A stretch of DNA of 64,000 bases from Sulfurovum sp. UBA4779 (GCA_002403155.1 DHHF01000014.1:10588-74587); one strand, 5' to 3'. Shown: positions 33,501 through 42,047, counted from the first letter of the stretch. Notes: a model not told the origin generated them from the sequence alone. Numbers and translations are program-made.

Positions 33501-36140
33501 GATATTCCTAAAATAAACGATACGCGTCTATATGTAAATGAAAATGCTATCGCCGGTACGGTCATAGGAAAAGTCAATGTTGTTTCTGACGGGTATAGTC
33601 CTATTACACAATTTATTACAAGGGAAACTTATTCCAGCTGCCAATATTATGGTGGTTGGTGTGGCTGGCCTGATGGATACTTTACTATTGACAGCAATGG
33701 CACGGTGAGACTAGCAGAAAATGCAACATTGGACTATGAAACTAGAAGTGGTTTTAGTGCAAAAATAAAAGCAGTTAATGCAATGGGTGTAAGTCAAGAA
33801 AAGTATTTAAATATCGAAGTGAAAAATATTGCAGATATGCCTCCTTCTTTTTCAAATACTTCAACATTGGAAATAAAGGTAAATAAGGAAGCTAAACCGG
33901 GTACTTTATTGCAGAGCTTTAACTTTGATGGTGGAGATAATCCGGTCACTTCTATCAGATTGTCTCCCTCTTCTCCGTTTGAGGCTGTGCCATATAATTA
34001 TGCAAACAGTGGGGCTATCAAGCTAAAAGATTCTTTACGGGATACACAAGTTTATGAGTATAATCTAACAGCTGTAGTGAGCAATAGTGCGGGTAACAGC
34101 AATGAAAAACCGATTCATATCACAGTAAATCGAGAGTCTTATGAATTTTCAGTACTTGAGGGGACATATAATACGGTCATTGGAAAAATTGATTTTGGTG
34201 CAGAGGCGGGGCAAAGCGTTACTTTACCTAATAGTAATGCGGATCCGATTAGAGGCTATTTTACATTAGATAATAATGGAACTTTATCAACCATTCCATA
34301 TCGAAATAAAATAAAAACTTTAAATCATGCAGAAAGAAGCCAGTTTTCGTTTACGGCTACGATAAGATATGAAAACGGTACAAGTAAAGATATCGGTATC
34401 ACCATTAATGTACTTAGCAGAATAATTGCTACACTTGATACTCCGGGTGCTGCTAAAAAAACCATACTCAACAAAGAAGAAAACAGAGCATATATTGCAG
34501 ACTATAATCGTGGATTCCATATTGTAGATATAAGTGATATGGCGAATCCTAAAACGATTTCATCATTAGATACAGACGGTGCGGCAAACGATCTTGTTCT
34601 CTCTGCTGATCAACAATATATCTACCTGCTGGATGTTGGCAAGGGATTGAAAATTGTAGATATCAGCGATGAGGCCAATCCTTATGTAGCCGCAAATGTG
34701 CCATTGGCAAACTATTCGTGCAATATCGCTCTTTCATCTGATGGAAATCGCGCTTTTGTGTCCCATGGAAGTTACGGTGTTGAAGTCATTGATCTTACTG
34801 ATCCTGTTTCTCCACAAATTATTACAACTATCGGTTTTCTGGGTACACACGAAGAAAGTTATGGTCATCTCATGGACTCGTATGCGTATGATGTTTCAGT
34901 GTCCAAGAATGGAGATATCCTTTTTATTGCCGATTGGGTATATGGTTTACAGGTCGTTGATATTGCCGATCTATCTACTCCTGTGAGTATATATTCCGGT
35001 AGCTATTATAATTACACATGGGATAAAGTACTTGTTGATGAAGAGAAAAAAATCGCTATCCTGCATTCTTTCGAAAATGGAACTTTTTATAAAGTATTTG
35101 ACATTTCAGATTTATCAGATATCGATGCCTTTAAAACAATTTATGACAGTGATACTGTTCCTGATGAAAGCATTAAGGCGCTAAATAACAAATTGGCTTT
35201 TGGCGGTTGGGATAGCCTGATTGCCTATGACTTTACAAATCCTGTTTCACCGATTAGAATCGCATCTATAGGATCCTTGCGCAGCAATAATGTCCTAATC
35301 AGAGGCTCAACAGCCTTTGTGGCAAGTGATACATCCGGGTTGACAATTATCAATCTAGAAGGCATTGATCAGCCCAAACATGCAGAGCCTACGCTGCTTG
35401 AAAGTTTCATCAATATAAAAGAAAGCAATATATCTACAGTTCAAGCGGGGGACAACATAGGATATGTAAAGATTTGGGAAAGCGGGGATAGCCCCATAGC
35501 ATACTCATTTCTGGATCAGTATAGAGACTCTTACGGAAGTCCGGTCTGTGATAATGAAACATGGGAATGTGATACATATGATGAGTTTAGTTATTTTGAC
35601 ATTGACTTGAACGGTTCTATTTCTATAAACAATATCGAAGCATTAAACTATGATATCATGGGCAACCGGGCCGTCTTTGCAGCTTATGCAGAAAATGAAA
35701 ATGGGCATCAAAGCAATCAGGCAAAAATAACAGTCGTTATCAACGAAGATACAGACTGGACGCTTAAATTTCAAAAGAGTATTATTAAAATTGACGCCAA
35801 TCTCTCCATAGGTGCAAGTATCGGCAATGTGATGCTTAAAAAGAGCCAACGTGAAATTTTTTGGATAAAAATTTATGACCATGATGAAGATTATTGTTAC
35901 GGGCCGGGCATGATCGGAACTAATGGTTGGGATATCGACTTAACGGATGATCCATATAACAAATATGGGAACTTAAATCATTATTGCCACGAAAATAGTT
36001 ACTTTGAAATTACAAAAGAAGGAGAAATACGCATAAAAGAAACTCCGCTGCCGGGCCGCTATGTCTTGCATATCGTAGCCGAAGACAGATTTGGCCTGAG
36101 ATGGCTGGAAAATCAGGAGATCGAAGTTTTGACTCCCTAA
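30522..36140 (+). CDS. Giant secreted protein: hydrolase-like domain, cadherin-like repeats, LVIVD propeller
   Basis: The 1872-residue protein has a signal peptide (MKRFIVLFLLVYSTLHA). Residues ~20-330 look like an alpha/beta hydrolase, with nucleophile Ser156 in VVVAHSQGNLF and candidate acid and base Asp186 and His218. At ~412-510 'VTLTWDNPAIDFDLDVGW' resembles the DUF2135/YfaP domain. A Gly/Ser linker (~542-565) and a Cys-rich patch (CDQSCGCIPC) follow. From ~797 to ~1290 there are several cadherin-like repeats ('FAIDANGEISI', 'LDYESKTYYQLYVSAVNDDG'). At ~1300-1624 LVIVD-type repeats ('RGFHIVDISDMANPK', 'KGLKIVDISDEANPY') predict a beta-propeller. Two more cadherin-like units end the protein. 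It is probably surface or secreted; the enzyme activity is inferred. Confidence 0.72.
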   Translation: MKRFIVLFLLVYSTLHAEIDEYKVDLYFANGIMMQDTESQAQVKWEEQVDDLLQKYLHLHHYVGKADVAYNISEGMAADMWEAFLQKVDLEPTWGVGWSAFKKSISYLRYGKVAELIVQANELASAKVHDETLHEQITKYEESIKAGYGVVVVAHSQGNLFTHQAYNSLNGWMQTYFHTIAVATPDSSIVNDGHGVTFYNDMITLIGMNNNIPNPNKHDYIDVTRNALGEIISQELLTDQLSTQYHGFEYYLGYPVYEEALSEGSTTITNRELRQTDNAKALILGWVYDEIMDHVNINRRPSQWKPKNIGCICKDKYAKMTHKFAPDDMNQYLSGYKVKDFEEGAAGKIYKADAGDHLEYVRALDGDRRDDGVFTIEPVEEDGACYVLKDDASNEIGKIEGRTEPIPQPKPGVVQVTLTWDNPAIDFDLDVGWSAGEHDIRDTGCPMEHFYVTSQYDIYPGTYPISVTHKQRDENESALIPEKMQMIIQVPGKTEVYDIDINTTQELEVGHVADIFVKYINNEIIPDISPDSAHLPVISTPTSGGSGGGYVGGGGGSSGGSSGSTPWVPIDNPSCDQSCGCIPCEYKIIPYLEQLLYGPISGADIVLYEARDYQNKSPLYVGKTSGGDTLYTAGNIEIPDSIVESLQDDILYLLVARGGHDIDHDDDFEIDDIPTRNQGETHLILSGKDIKEIGFKMNVLTEIAYQVTKEMIDVNTTQEVQNKLNEVAQRLLKDKVYGDTTGGINYKDLSFWMPTIHKPLLIKEYNKYFSPLVDNLFSNRDIYQEAYAIVYDHVNAVPTLQSIRLDINEDINSSIIIGKVPVLNHGASKITSFILEGDGNENFAIDANGEISISKNSHLDYESKTYYQLYVSAVNDDGVSEKVLLLIQLHNVADAPEYQSFTAFTFYENSAVGTEVMRLLYNAGNSPLQSVQLTGKDSAYFRAEIEGNNISIKVNQTLLSYITKRAYEIQLQVVNLTDTSDSLPIILQVSDRRDIPKINDTRLYVNENAIAGTVIGKVNVVSDGYSPITQFITRETYSSCQYYGGWCGWPDGYFTIDSNGTVRLAENATLDYETRSGFSAKIKAVNAMGVSQEKYLNIEVKNIADMPPSFSNTSTLEIKVNKEAKPGTLLQSFNFDGGDNPVTSIRLSPSSPFEAVPYNYANSGAIKLKDSLRDTQVYEYNLTAVVSNSAGNSNEKPIHITVNRESYEFSVLEGTYNTVIGKIDFGAEAGQSVTLPNSNADPIRGYFTLDNNGTLSTIPYRNKIKTLNHAERSQFSFTATIRYENGTSKDIGITINVLSRIIATLDTPGAAKKTILNKEENRAYIADYNRGFHIVDISDMANPKTISSLDTDGAANDLVLSADQQYIYLLDVGKGLKIVDISDEANPYVAANVPLANYSCNIALSSDGNRAFVSHGSYGVEVIDLTDPVSPQIITTIGFLGTHEESYGHLMDSYAYDVSVSKNGDILFIADWVYGLQVVDIADLSTPVSIYSGSYYNYTWDKVLVDEEKKIAILHSFENGTFYKVFDISDLSDIDAFKTIYDSDTVPDESIKALNNKLAFGGWDSLIAYDFTNPVSPIRIASIGSLRSNNVLIRGSTAFVASDTSGLTIINLEGIDQPKHAEPTLLESFINIKESNISTVQAGDNIGYVKIWESGDSPIAYSFLDQYRDSYGSPVCDNETWECDTYDEFSYFDIDLNGSISINNIEALNYDIMGNRAVFAAYAENENGHQSNQAKITVVINEDTDWTLKFQKSIIKIDANLSIGASIGNVMLKKSQREIFWIKIYDHDEDYCYGPGMIGTNGWDIDLTDDPYNKYGNLNHYCHENSYFEITKEGEIRIKETPLPGRYVLHIVAEDRFGLRWLENQEIEVLTP

Positions 36141-36172
36141 GGGGATTTATACATTTTTCATAATACCCTTAG
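36137..36172 (+). terminator. Hairpin after the giant gene
   Basis: CTAAGGG (36137-36143, overlapping the stop codon) pairs perfectly with CCCTTAG (36166-36172) across a 22-base loop that contains TTTTT. No T-run follows the stem, so it is only a possible terminator. Confidence 0.3.
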
Positions 36173-36232
36173 CCGAAATTTGATATAACTTCATTCTAAT
36201 AATTTACTCTTAAAGAGAGTTAAAGGAAGAAC

Positions 36233-37483
36233 ATGTCATACGCAATGGAAACATTTGACCCTGAAGTATTTGAGGCGATCAATAACGAGCTTGAAAGACA
36301 AACAAACCATTTGGAAATGATTGCAAGCGAAAACTTTACGCTCCCCGCAGTGATGGAAGCCATGGGTTCGGTACTTACAAACAAATATGCAGAAGGCTAC
36401 CCGGGCAAACGATACTACGGCGGATGCGAATTTGCAGACAAAGTAGAACAGCTTGCAATTGACAGAGCCTGTGAGCTTTTTGACTGTAAATATGCCAACG
36501 TACAGCCCCATTCAGGAAGCCAGGCCAATAGTGCAGTATATGCCGCACTGCTTAAAGCCGGAGATAAAATTTTGGGGATGGATTTAAGCCACGGGGGACA
36601 TCTTACGCATGGCTCAAAACCAAGTTTTTCCGGGAAAAACTACCATAGTTTTACCTATGGCGTAGAACTGGACGGACGCATCAACTATGAAAGAGTGATG
36701 GATATCGCTAAAATCACACAGCCAAATATTATCGTATGCGGTGCCTCTGCCTATGCAAGAGAGATCGATTTTAAGAAATTTAGAGAAATAGCCGATGCGG
36801 TGGGCGCTATTTTATTTGCCGACATTGCCCATATTGCCGGCCTTGTGTGTGCGGGCGAACATCCTAGCCCGTTCCCTTATGCCGATGTTGTTACAACAAC
36901 AACACACAAAACACTTGCAGGGCCAAGAGGCGGCATCGTCTTGACAAATGATGAAGAGATTGCCAAAAAAATCAATTCTGCGATCTTCCCAGGACTTCAA
37001 GGCGGTCCGCTTGTGCACGTGATCGCCGCTAAAGCAGTAGGGTTTAAGCATAACCTAAGCAGCGAATGGAAAATTTATGCAAAGCAGGTAAAAGCCAATG
37101 CCAAGGTACTTGCAGACGTACTGACGAAAAGAGGTTATGATATCGTCTCAGGCGGTACGGATAACCATCTGGTTTTGGTTTCATTCCTCAATAAAGAATT
37201 TTCAGGCAAAGATGCAGATGCGGCATTGGGGGCTGCGGGTATCACGGTAAATAAAAATACCGTGCCCGGAGAGACAAGGAGCCCGTTTGTCACCTCGGGT
37301 ATTCGTATCGGCTCTCCTGCACTTACAAGCAGAGGCATGAAAGAAAAAGAATTCGAGATCATTGCCAATAAAATTGCAGATGTGCTTGACCATATCAATG
37401 ATTCTGAGCTTCATGCAACCATCAAAGAAGAGATGAAGGCGCTTGCTTCACATTTTGTCATTTACGATAAACCGATTTATTAA
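36233..37483 (+). CDS. glyA: Serine hydroxymethyltransferase
   Basis: GlyA interconverts serine and glycine with tetrahydrofolate, using PLP. The 416-residue protein has 'ASENFTLPAVMEAMGSVLTNKYAEGYPGKRYYGG' split across its N-terminal part, and 'VVTTTTHKTLAGPRGG', whose Lys binds PLP. Late motifs are 'GGTDNHLVLV' and 'SGIRIGSPALTSRG'. The length is normal. An AAAGGAAG ribosome site precedes the ATG, and a possible TATAAC -10 lies about 50 bp upstream, so it probably has its own promoter downstream of the inserted module. Confidence 0.96.
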   Translation: MSYAMETFDPEVFEAINNELERQTNHLEMIASENFTLPAVMEAMGSVLTNKYAEGYPGKRYYGGCEFADKVEQLAIDRACELFDCKYANVQPHSGSQANSAVYAALLKAGDKILGMDLSHGGHLTHGSKPSFSGKNYHSFTYGVELDGRINYERVMDIAKITQPNIIVCGASAYAREIDFKKFREIADAVGAILFADIAHIAGLVCAGEHPSPFPYADVVTTTTHKTLAGPRGGIVLTNDEEIAKKINSAIFPGLQGGPLVHVIAAKAVGFKHNLSSEWKIYAKQVKANAKVLADVLTKRGYDIVSGGTDNHLVLVSFLNKEFSGKDADAALGAAGITVNKNTVPGETRSPFVTSGIRIGSPALTSRGMKEKEFEIIANKIADVLDHINDSELHATIKEEMKALASHFVIYDKPIY

Positions 37484-37517
37484 GGGTTAGGCCATCAAAG
37501 TTTTCAATCTTACCCTT
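37482..37517 (+). promoter_or_regulatory. Hairpin covering the ribosome site of the DUF1882 gene
   Basis: AAGGGTTAG (37482-37490) pairs with CTTACCCTT (37509-37517) with a single mismatch, and a short T-run follows (to 37520). It could end glyA transcription. It would also bury the AGGG ribosome site of the next gene, whose coding sequence contains the right arm. Confidence 0.45.
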
Positions 37518-37991
37518 TTTGATGACTTTTATTATATTAAAAGAAATGCGATTGTTGAAAAAATAACATTTAACAATCGTACATTCTATGCAAAATTTGA
37601 GCGCATCAATGCTCCGCTTACCTCATTGCTGTTTGAGCAGCATCTCAACAAAGAATACACTATCGCCGTTCCGTTGCTTAAAAATAATCGTACCGATTAT
37701 CTGGTTCTTGAATATAAAGGAGAGGAACATCAACGGTTTGTATTTCTTACAAAACATCTTTTGAACAGCTTAGATTTCGAAAATTATTATTTTTTTCAGG
37801 GCAAAAATGAGGAGAAAGTACAAGTATTCATAGAAGTAAATCATATCACACTTGAAGAGGCCGACAGCATGCTTTCTGAAATTTCCGATGCACTCAAAAC
37901 CAAACTTGCCAAAAAATGGAAATGCCTTCCCTCTTCTTCTTTGCCTGAAGCCTACAATATCATTACCCTGCCCTATAAGGTTTTACAGTAA
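37494..37991 (+). CDS. DUF1882-type protein with no standard start codon
   Basis: The frame is open from just after an in-frame TAG (37488) to the TAA at 37989-37991. Residues from 37494 read I-K-V-F-N-L-T-L-F-D-D-F-Y-Y-I-K, then 'VEKITFNNRTFYAKFERINAPL'. From memory this matches the N-terminus of DUF1882 proteins found after glyA in Campylobacterota (Cj0403 position). The first codon at the right distance from AGGG (37483-37486) is ATC, not ATG; the next usable start is TTG 37626, which would remove the conserved ~44 residues. The full product would be 165 residues. Function unknown. Confidence 0.7.
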   Translation: MKVFNLTLFDDFYYIKRNAIVEKITFNNRTFYAKFERINAPLTSLLFEQHLNKEYTIAVPLLKNNRTDYLVLEYKGEEHQRFVFLTKHLLNSLDFENYYFFQGKNEEKVQVFIEVNHITLEEADSMLSEISDALKTKLAKKWKCLPSSSLPEAYNIITLPYKVLQ

Positions 37992-38017
37992 CGCATTGAG
38001 CCAAACGGTATGCAGCT

Positions 38018-38707
38018 TTAAAATACAATATCTTCTTTTGAAATGATTTTATATTGCCCCTCTTGCAAATCCTCGATATGTATATTGGCAAATTGTTTTC
38101 TGTGGAGCCTTACGACTTTATTTCCGACAGCTGCAAACATTCTTTTGACTTGATGATATCTTCCTTCGGTAAGCTCGATCATGGCATGATGACTGTCTAG
38201 GATCGTTAACTTTGCACTCATGCACGGCTTATCGTCGCCATAAAGCATAAGTGCCCCCGAAGCGAATATTTCAACCTCTTCTCCCCGCAAGGGTGATGCC
38301 AACGCTGCTTCATAAACTTTGATGACATGTTTTTTGGGAGAAGCAAGCGCATGGTTCAGTGCGCCGTCATCTGTAAGCAGTATCACACCGGTCGTATCAC
38401 TATCAAGCCTCCCTATCGTTGAAATTTTAGGATGTCTGTGTTGCCATCTTGGAGGTAAAAGCGAATAGATGAGCCTTCCTGCATCATTATGAGAACATAT
38501 ATAGTGCATGGGCTTATGAAGAACAATGACAAGCGACTCAGGATCAAGCGGTTCGCCGTCCACCGTTACATCGTCATGATTGACTTTTTGCTTGCTATCC
38601 TTTGTAACAATCCCGCCTACTTCAACACGCCCGTCTCTAATCAGACGCTGTACTTCTTTCCTGCTGCCATACCCCAAAGAAACAAGTATTTTATCCAATC
38701 TATCCAA
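38018..38707 (-). CDS. rsuA: RsuA/RluB-family pseudouridine synthase
   Basis: The 229-residue protein has an N-terminal S4 RNA-binding domain ('RLDKILVSLGYGSRKEVQRL', about 1-60) and the pseudouridine synthase domain. The latter has the catalytic 'GRLDSDTTGVILLTDDG' (the Asp of GRLD is the nucleophile) and a C-terminal 'LTEGRYHQVKRMF'. The family modifies single uridines in rRNA; the RsuA-like assignment (16S) is favoured over RluB/E/F by general similarity but is not certain. It is oriented against its neighbours and lies convergent with the DUF1882 gene. Confidence 0.85.
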   Translation of the reverse strand: MDRLDKILVSLGYGSRKEVQRLIRDGRVEVGGIVTKDSKQKVNHDDVTVDGEPLDPESLVIVLHKPMHYICSHNDAGRLIYSLLPPRWQHRHPKISTIGRLDSDTTGVILLTDDGALNHALASPKKHVIKVYEAALASPLRGEEVEIFASGALMLYGDDKPCMSAKLTILDSHHAMIELTEGRYHQVKRMFAAVGNKVVRLHRKQFANIHIEDLQEGQYKIISKEDIVF

Positions 38708-38860
38708 GTATCACTCCATTTATATTTGTCGCTTAGTCTATCCAAAAAGAGATAAATATATTCAAATAAAATATTGATGCCATCCTGTGTTTTACCGGTT
38801 TAGAACGTTGTCAAACCAAGAAGTCTCCGTCACAATAAAGTTTTATATAGATAAATATGA

Positions 38861-38866
38861 TATAAT
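38861..38866 (+). promoter_or_regulatory. -10 box for the SPOR-trpE-aroE unit
   Basis: TATAAT within TATGATATAATTTATTG places a transcript start near 38873. The upstream in-frame TTG at 38870 would then lie before the transcript, supporting ATG 38900 as the start of the SPOR protein. Confidence 0.55.
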
Positions 38867-38899
38867 TTATTGAAAAATAGAACCGGAGAGCTTTTCCTT

Positions 38900-39757
38900 A
38901 TGAACCATCATAATCTTGATGATTTGATCATCGACAATATTGACCCAAAAGACAGTAAAATAAAGAATATTTTAACCATTATTGCTCTTATCATTGTCAT
39001 TTTAATCATCGCTATTATCCTTACCAAAATTATACTCAAAGATCCCAACACGCAAAGAATAGCCCTGGAAGAAAACAATACCGAGCTGATCAGCCCTGAG
39101 CTTACACTGCAGCATGCTGCACAAAGCGAAGAATCAAAAAAAGAGACTATGCCTCCTGCACCGGCCCAAGAAACACCGGTAAAAGAAAGCATGGCCCTTG
39201 CGGATGAAGAAATTTCTGCGCCAAAAAAAGAATCTGCAGCATCAACGGAAAGTCAACCCATTGAAAATACGCAAAAGTCAAAAATCGTTTCCAAAATAAT
39301 CGGACCGGATGAAGGAATCTCCGAGTACGCGGCAGCAGAAACCATCAAAGAAGAATCTAAACCGGTATCGGCCCAAGAAACAGCCGCCCGGGAGACAACT
39401 GCTATGGAAACAACCGCCCCAAAAACAGTTCCCCAAGAGACAGCAGCATCTGAGCCACCCAAAAGGATAGAAAAAACCGTTGAGCAGCCCATTCAGGCAG
39501 AAGCGGCAAAACCTTCCTTGCAGCAGACTGACTCTTCACAATATTATATTCAGGTTGGTTCATTCAGGTCCATGCCCAGCGCACAATTTTTAAATGTCAT
39601 TAAAAATAGCGGCTTTGAATACCATATCGTGCCTGAAGCTTCAAGCGATACAAAAAAACTGCTTATCGGCCCTTATCGAACCAGAAGCGAAGCCGACAAT
39701 GCAATCATGCGGGTAAAAGACCGTATCAACAAAAGTGCATTTGTGATAAAAAAGTAG
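38900..39757 (+). CDS. Inner-membrane SPOR-domain protein
   Basis: From ATG 38900 the protein has 285 residues. It has a short cytoplasmic N-terminus, one membrane helix (about 22-46, Ile/Leu-rich) and a long Ala/Glu/Thr/Pro-rich periplasmic linker with repeated 'QETAA'/'METTAPKT' units. The C-terminal SPOR domain begins 'YYIQVGSFRSMPSAQFL'. SPOR domains bind denuded peptidoglycan at division sites, so a septal or cell-wall role is likely. Its position upstream of aroE matches the Campylobacter homologue (Cj0404, from memory). A second SPOR domain occurs in the lipoprotein at 57938-58891. Confidence 0.85.
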   Translation: MNHHNLDDLIIDNIDPKDSKIKNILTIIALIIVILIIAIILTKIILKDPNTQRIALEENNTELISPELTLQHAAQSEESKKETMPPAPAQETPVKESMALADEEISAPKKESAASTESQPIENTQKSKIVSKIIGPDEGISEYAAAETIKEESKPVSAQETAARETTAMETTAPKTVPQETAASEPPKRIEKTVEQPIQAEAAKPSLQQTDSSQYYIQVGSFRSMPSAQFLNVIKNSGFEYHIVPEASSDTKKLLIGPYRTRSEADNAIMRVKDRINKSAFVIKK

Positions 39758-39764
39758 ATACATT

Positions 39765-41174
39765 ATGAGATATGAAACTTTTCTTTTTGACCAATTAACC
39801 CCTGTTGCTTTGTACGGAAAGATAAAAAGCCTTTTCCCCAACGAAGTGACCATGCTTTTTGAAAGTGTTGTCAACACCAGCGAAGGGAATTTTAGCTTTA
39901 TAGCAATCGGGGCACAAGAGCGCCTCGTTTATAAAAATAACATAACGTTCTATACGGATACCTCCGGTGCAAATCGCATCCTTCAAGAAAATCCTTTTTC
40001 CTTTTTAAAAAACTACTACAAAAAAGTAGACAAATCGCACTATCAAAAAACAGCATCACAGCTTGGTTTTTCCTTTACAGATGGGTTTATAGGGTTCATA
40101 GGCTATGATATGGTAAAGGTATTTGAGCCGATACTTGAAAAAAGTATGGGTCAGCTGCCTGATCCTCTCAACACGCCTGATCTTGACCTTGTACGTCCAA
40201 AAATCATTATTGCCTATTCGCACAAGAATGCAAAAATCACTTTTATTTTAAATGATGAACGCATGTCAGACATGCTTGATGCAATGAAAACAATGCTAAA
40301 ATCTTCCTTTGTGCCCTTGCCTCTAAGTTCCGCAAAACTCGAAAACGAAGGGGTCTTCAGCATTGAAGAAGAGCGCTTCAAGCAGTTGGTTGAAGAATCA
40401 AAAGAAAATATAAAAAGCGGTGATATTTTTCAAATTCTTATTTCCAACCGCTACACACAAAAAGCAGAGGTTGACCCTTTAAGTTTTTATCGGATTTTGC
40501 GTTCAAAAAATCCTTCGCCCTATCTTTTTTTGCTTGAATATGAAGATTTTTCCATTTGCGGCTCTTCGCCCGAAGTCATGGTGCGGCTTACGCAAGGTGA
40601 GATACTTCTCCGCCCCATCGCAGGGACAAGAAAACGCGGTAAAAGCCACCTTAGAGACAAAGAACTTGAACTTGAAATGCTCTCTGACCCCAAAGAGTGC
40701 GCAGAGCATTTAATGCTTGTGGACTTAGGAAGAAACGACGTAGGCCGCGTAGCAAAAACAGGGACGGTCAAAGTCACTGAGATGATGCGGGTAGAACGCT
40801 ACAGTCACGTCATGCATATGGTTTCTGATGTTGAGGCGATTCTTCAAGAAGATAAAGACATGTTTGATCTTTTTGCTGCAACATTTACGGCAGGAACCAT
40901 GACGGGAGCACCCAAAATAAAAGCCATGGAGCTGATTGCGCACTATGAAAACCTAAAACGCGGTTTTTACAGCGGAAGCGTCGGCTACTTTTCATTCAAC
41001 GGAGATATGGATTCAGCCATTGCCATACGTACCGCACTGATCATGCCTGAGAGCATTACTTTCCAGGCAGGTGCGGGTGTAGTAGCCGACTCCAAACCCG
41101 AACTTGAGTACCTTGAAGTAAAAAATAAATTGGGGGCGCTTATGGCTACCCTCAAGGAAATGGAAGCTCTCTAG
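39765..41174 (+). CDS. trpE: Anthranilate synthase component I
   Basis: The 469-residue protein belongs to the chorismate-binding family. The N-terminal domain has 'LFESVVNTSEGNFSFIAIGA', which matches the TrpE tryptophan-binding region. The catalytic domain has 'SPEVMVRL', 'RPIAGTRKRGKS', 'LVDLGRNDVGRVA', 'FTAGTMTGAPKIKAMELI' and 'AGAGVVADSKPELEYLE'. With a glutaminase partner it converts chorismate to anthranilate for tryptophan. No trpG or other trp gene is adjacent; the neighbour is aroE of the shared upstream pathway. An aminodeoxychorismate synthase role (PabB) is a less likely alternative. Confidence 0.85.
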   Translation: MRYETFLFDQLTPVALYGKIKSLFPNEVTMLFESVVNTSEGNFSFIAIGAQERLVYKNNITFYTDTSGANRILQENPFSFLKNYYKKVDKSHYQKTASQLGFSFTDGFIGFIGYDMVKVFEPILEKSMGQLPDPLNTPDLDLVRPKIIIAYSHKNAKITFILNDERMSDMLDAMKTMLKSSFVPLPLSSAKLENEGVFSIEEERFKQLVEESKENIKSGDIFQILISNRYTQKAEVDPLSFYRILRSKNPSPYLFLLEYEDFSICGSSPEVMVRLTQGEILLRPIAGTRKRGKSHLRDKELELEMLSDPKECAEHLMLVDLGRNDVGRVAKTGTVKVTEMMRVERYSHVMHMVSDVEAILQEDKDMFDLFAATFTAGTMTGAPKIKAMELIAHYENLKRGFYSGSVGYFSFNGDMDSAIAIRTALIMPESITFQAGAGVVADSKPELEYLEVKNKLGALMATLKEMEAL

Positions 41175-41176
41175 CC

Positions 41177-41971
41177 ATGAAACAGCTCTTCGCTATCTTT
41201 GGCAATCCGGTTTCACACTCCAAATCCCCGCTCATGCATAATCTGGCCTTTAAAAAACTTCGATACCCTGCCTGCTATACACGCTACCTGCTTCAAGACG
41301 GATCACGGCTCAAAGAGACTTTCTTTGCCTTAAATCTCAAGGGTGCCAACATTACCGTACCACACAAAGAAGAAGCTTTTAAAGCATGCGATGTGTTGGA
41401 TCATTTTGCCCAAAAAGTAGGCGCAGTCAATACGATTGTAGAGCGAGAAGGCAAGCTGTACGGCTACAATACCGATGCGCCTGGTTTCCTTAAAACGCTC
41501 AAATCCTTTCCTCAAGCAAAAACCGTTCTTCTCTTAGGCGCCGGAGGTACGGCAAAAGCAACTGCCGTTATCTTGCGCGACGCGGGATATGAAGTCACCC
41601 TTCTCAATCGAAGTGCCGGAAGGCTAAAATACTTTGAAGAAAAAGGATTTGAAACCTACACGTTTGAAAATTTTAAACCTAAAGCATACGACCTTGTCAT
41701 CAATATGACTTCAGCAGGCCTGGAAAACAATTTTCTCCCCGCACCCGACGAGATACTTGAAAAGGCGGTTTCTTCTTCGATAGCCTGCATTGATGTTATC
41801 TACGGCAAAAATACCCCTTTTTTACAATGGGCTCAAACTCACAATAAACCGACGAAAGACGGCAGCGAGATGCTTCTTTACCAAGGTGTGATTGCTTTTG
41901 ATTATTTCACCGATCATCGTTTTAAGCAAAAAGAGATTGAACTGCATATGAGACAAGCTTTTTTACTCTGA
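41177..41971 (+). CDS. aroE: Shikimate dehydrogenase
   Basis: AroE reduces 3-dehydroshikimate with NADPH. The 264-residue protein has 'FGNPVSHSKSPLMHNLAF' (shikimate-binding Ser residues), 'GANITVPHKEEAF' with the catalytic Lys, 'NTDAPGF' with the catalytic Asp, the nucleotide-binding 'LLLGAGGTAKATAV' and a late 'DGSEMLLYQGVIAF'. It starts 2 bp after trpE, so the two are co-transcribed. Confidence 0.95.
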   Translation: MKQLFAIFGNPVSHSKSPLMHNLAFKKLRYPACYTRYLLQDGSRLKETFFALNLKGANITVPHKEEAFKACDVLDHFAQKVGAVNTIVEREGKLYGYNTDAPGFLKTLKSFPQAKTVLLLGAGGTAKATAVILRDAGYEVTLLNRSAGRLKYFEEKGFETYTFENFKPKAYDLVINMTSAGLENNFLPAPDEILEKAVSSSIACIDVIYGKNTPFLQWAQTHNKPTKDGSEMLLYQGVIAFDYFTDHRFKQKEIELHMRQAFLL

Positions 41972-42047
41972 AGGAAGCGTCATCCATTTGATTTTAATTA
42001 ACCTTTTATGCCTACAATAAAAAAAATATTCTCAAAAGGCTAAAAAA

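Noticed and set aside
29383..36140. Prophage or transposon carrying the secreted module
   Set aside because: No integrase, transposase, terminal inverted repeats or target duplications were seen at the borders.
36137..36172. Strong terminator after the giant gene
   Set aside because: The stem is perfect, but the loop is 22 bases and no T-run follows, so it is listed only at low confidence and not as a finding.
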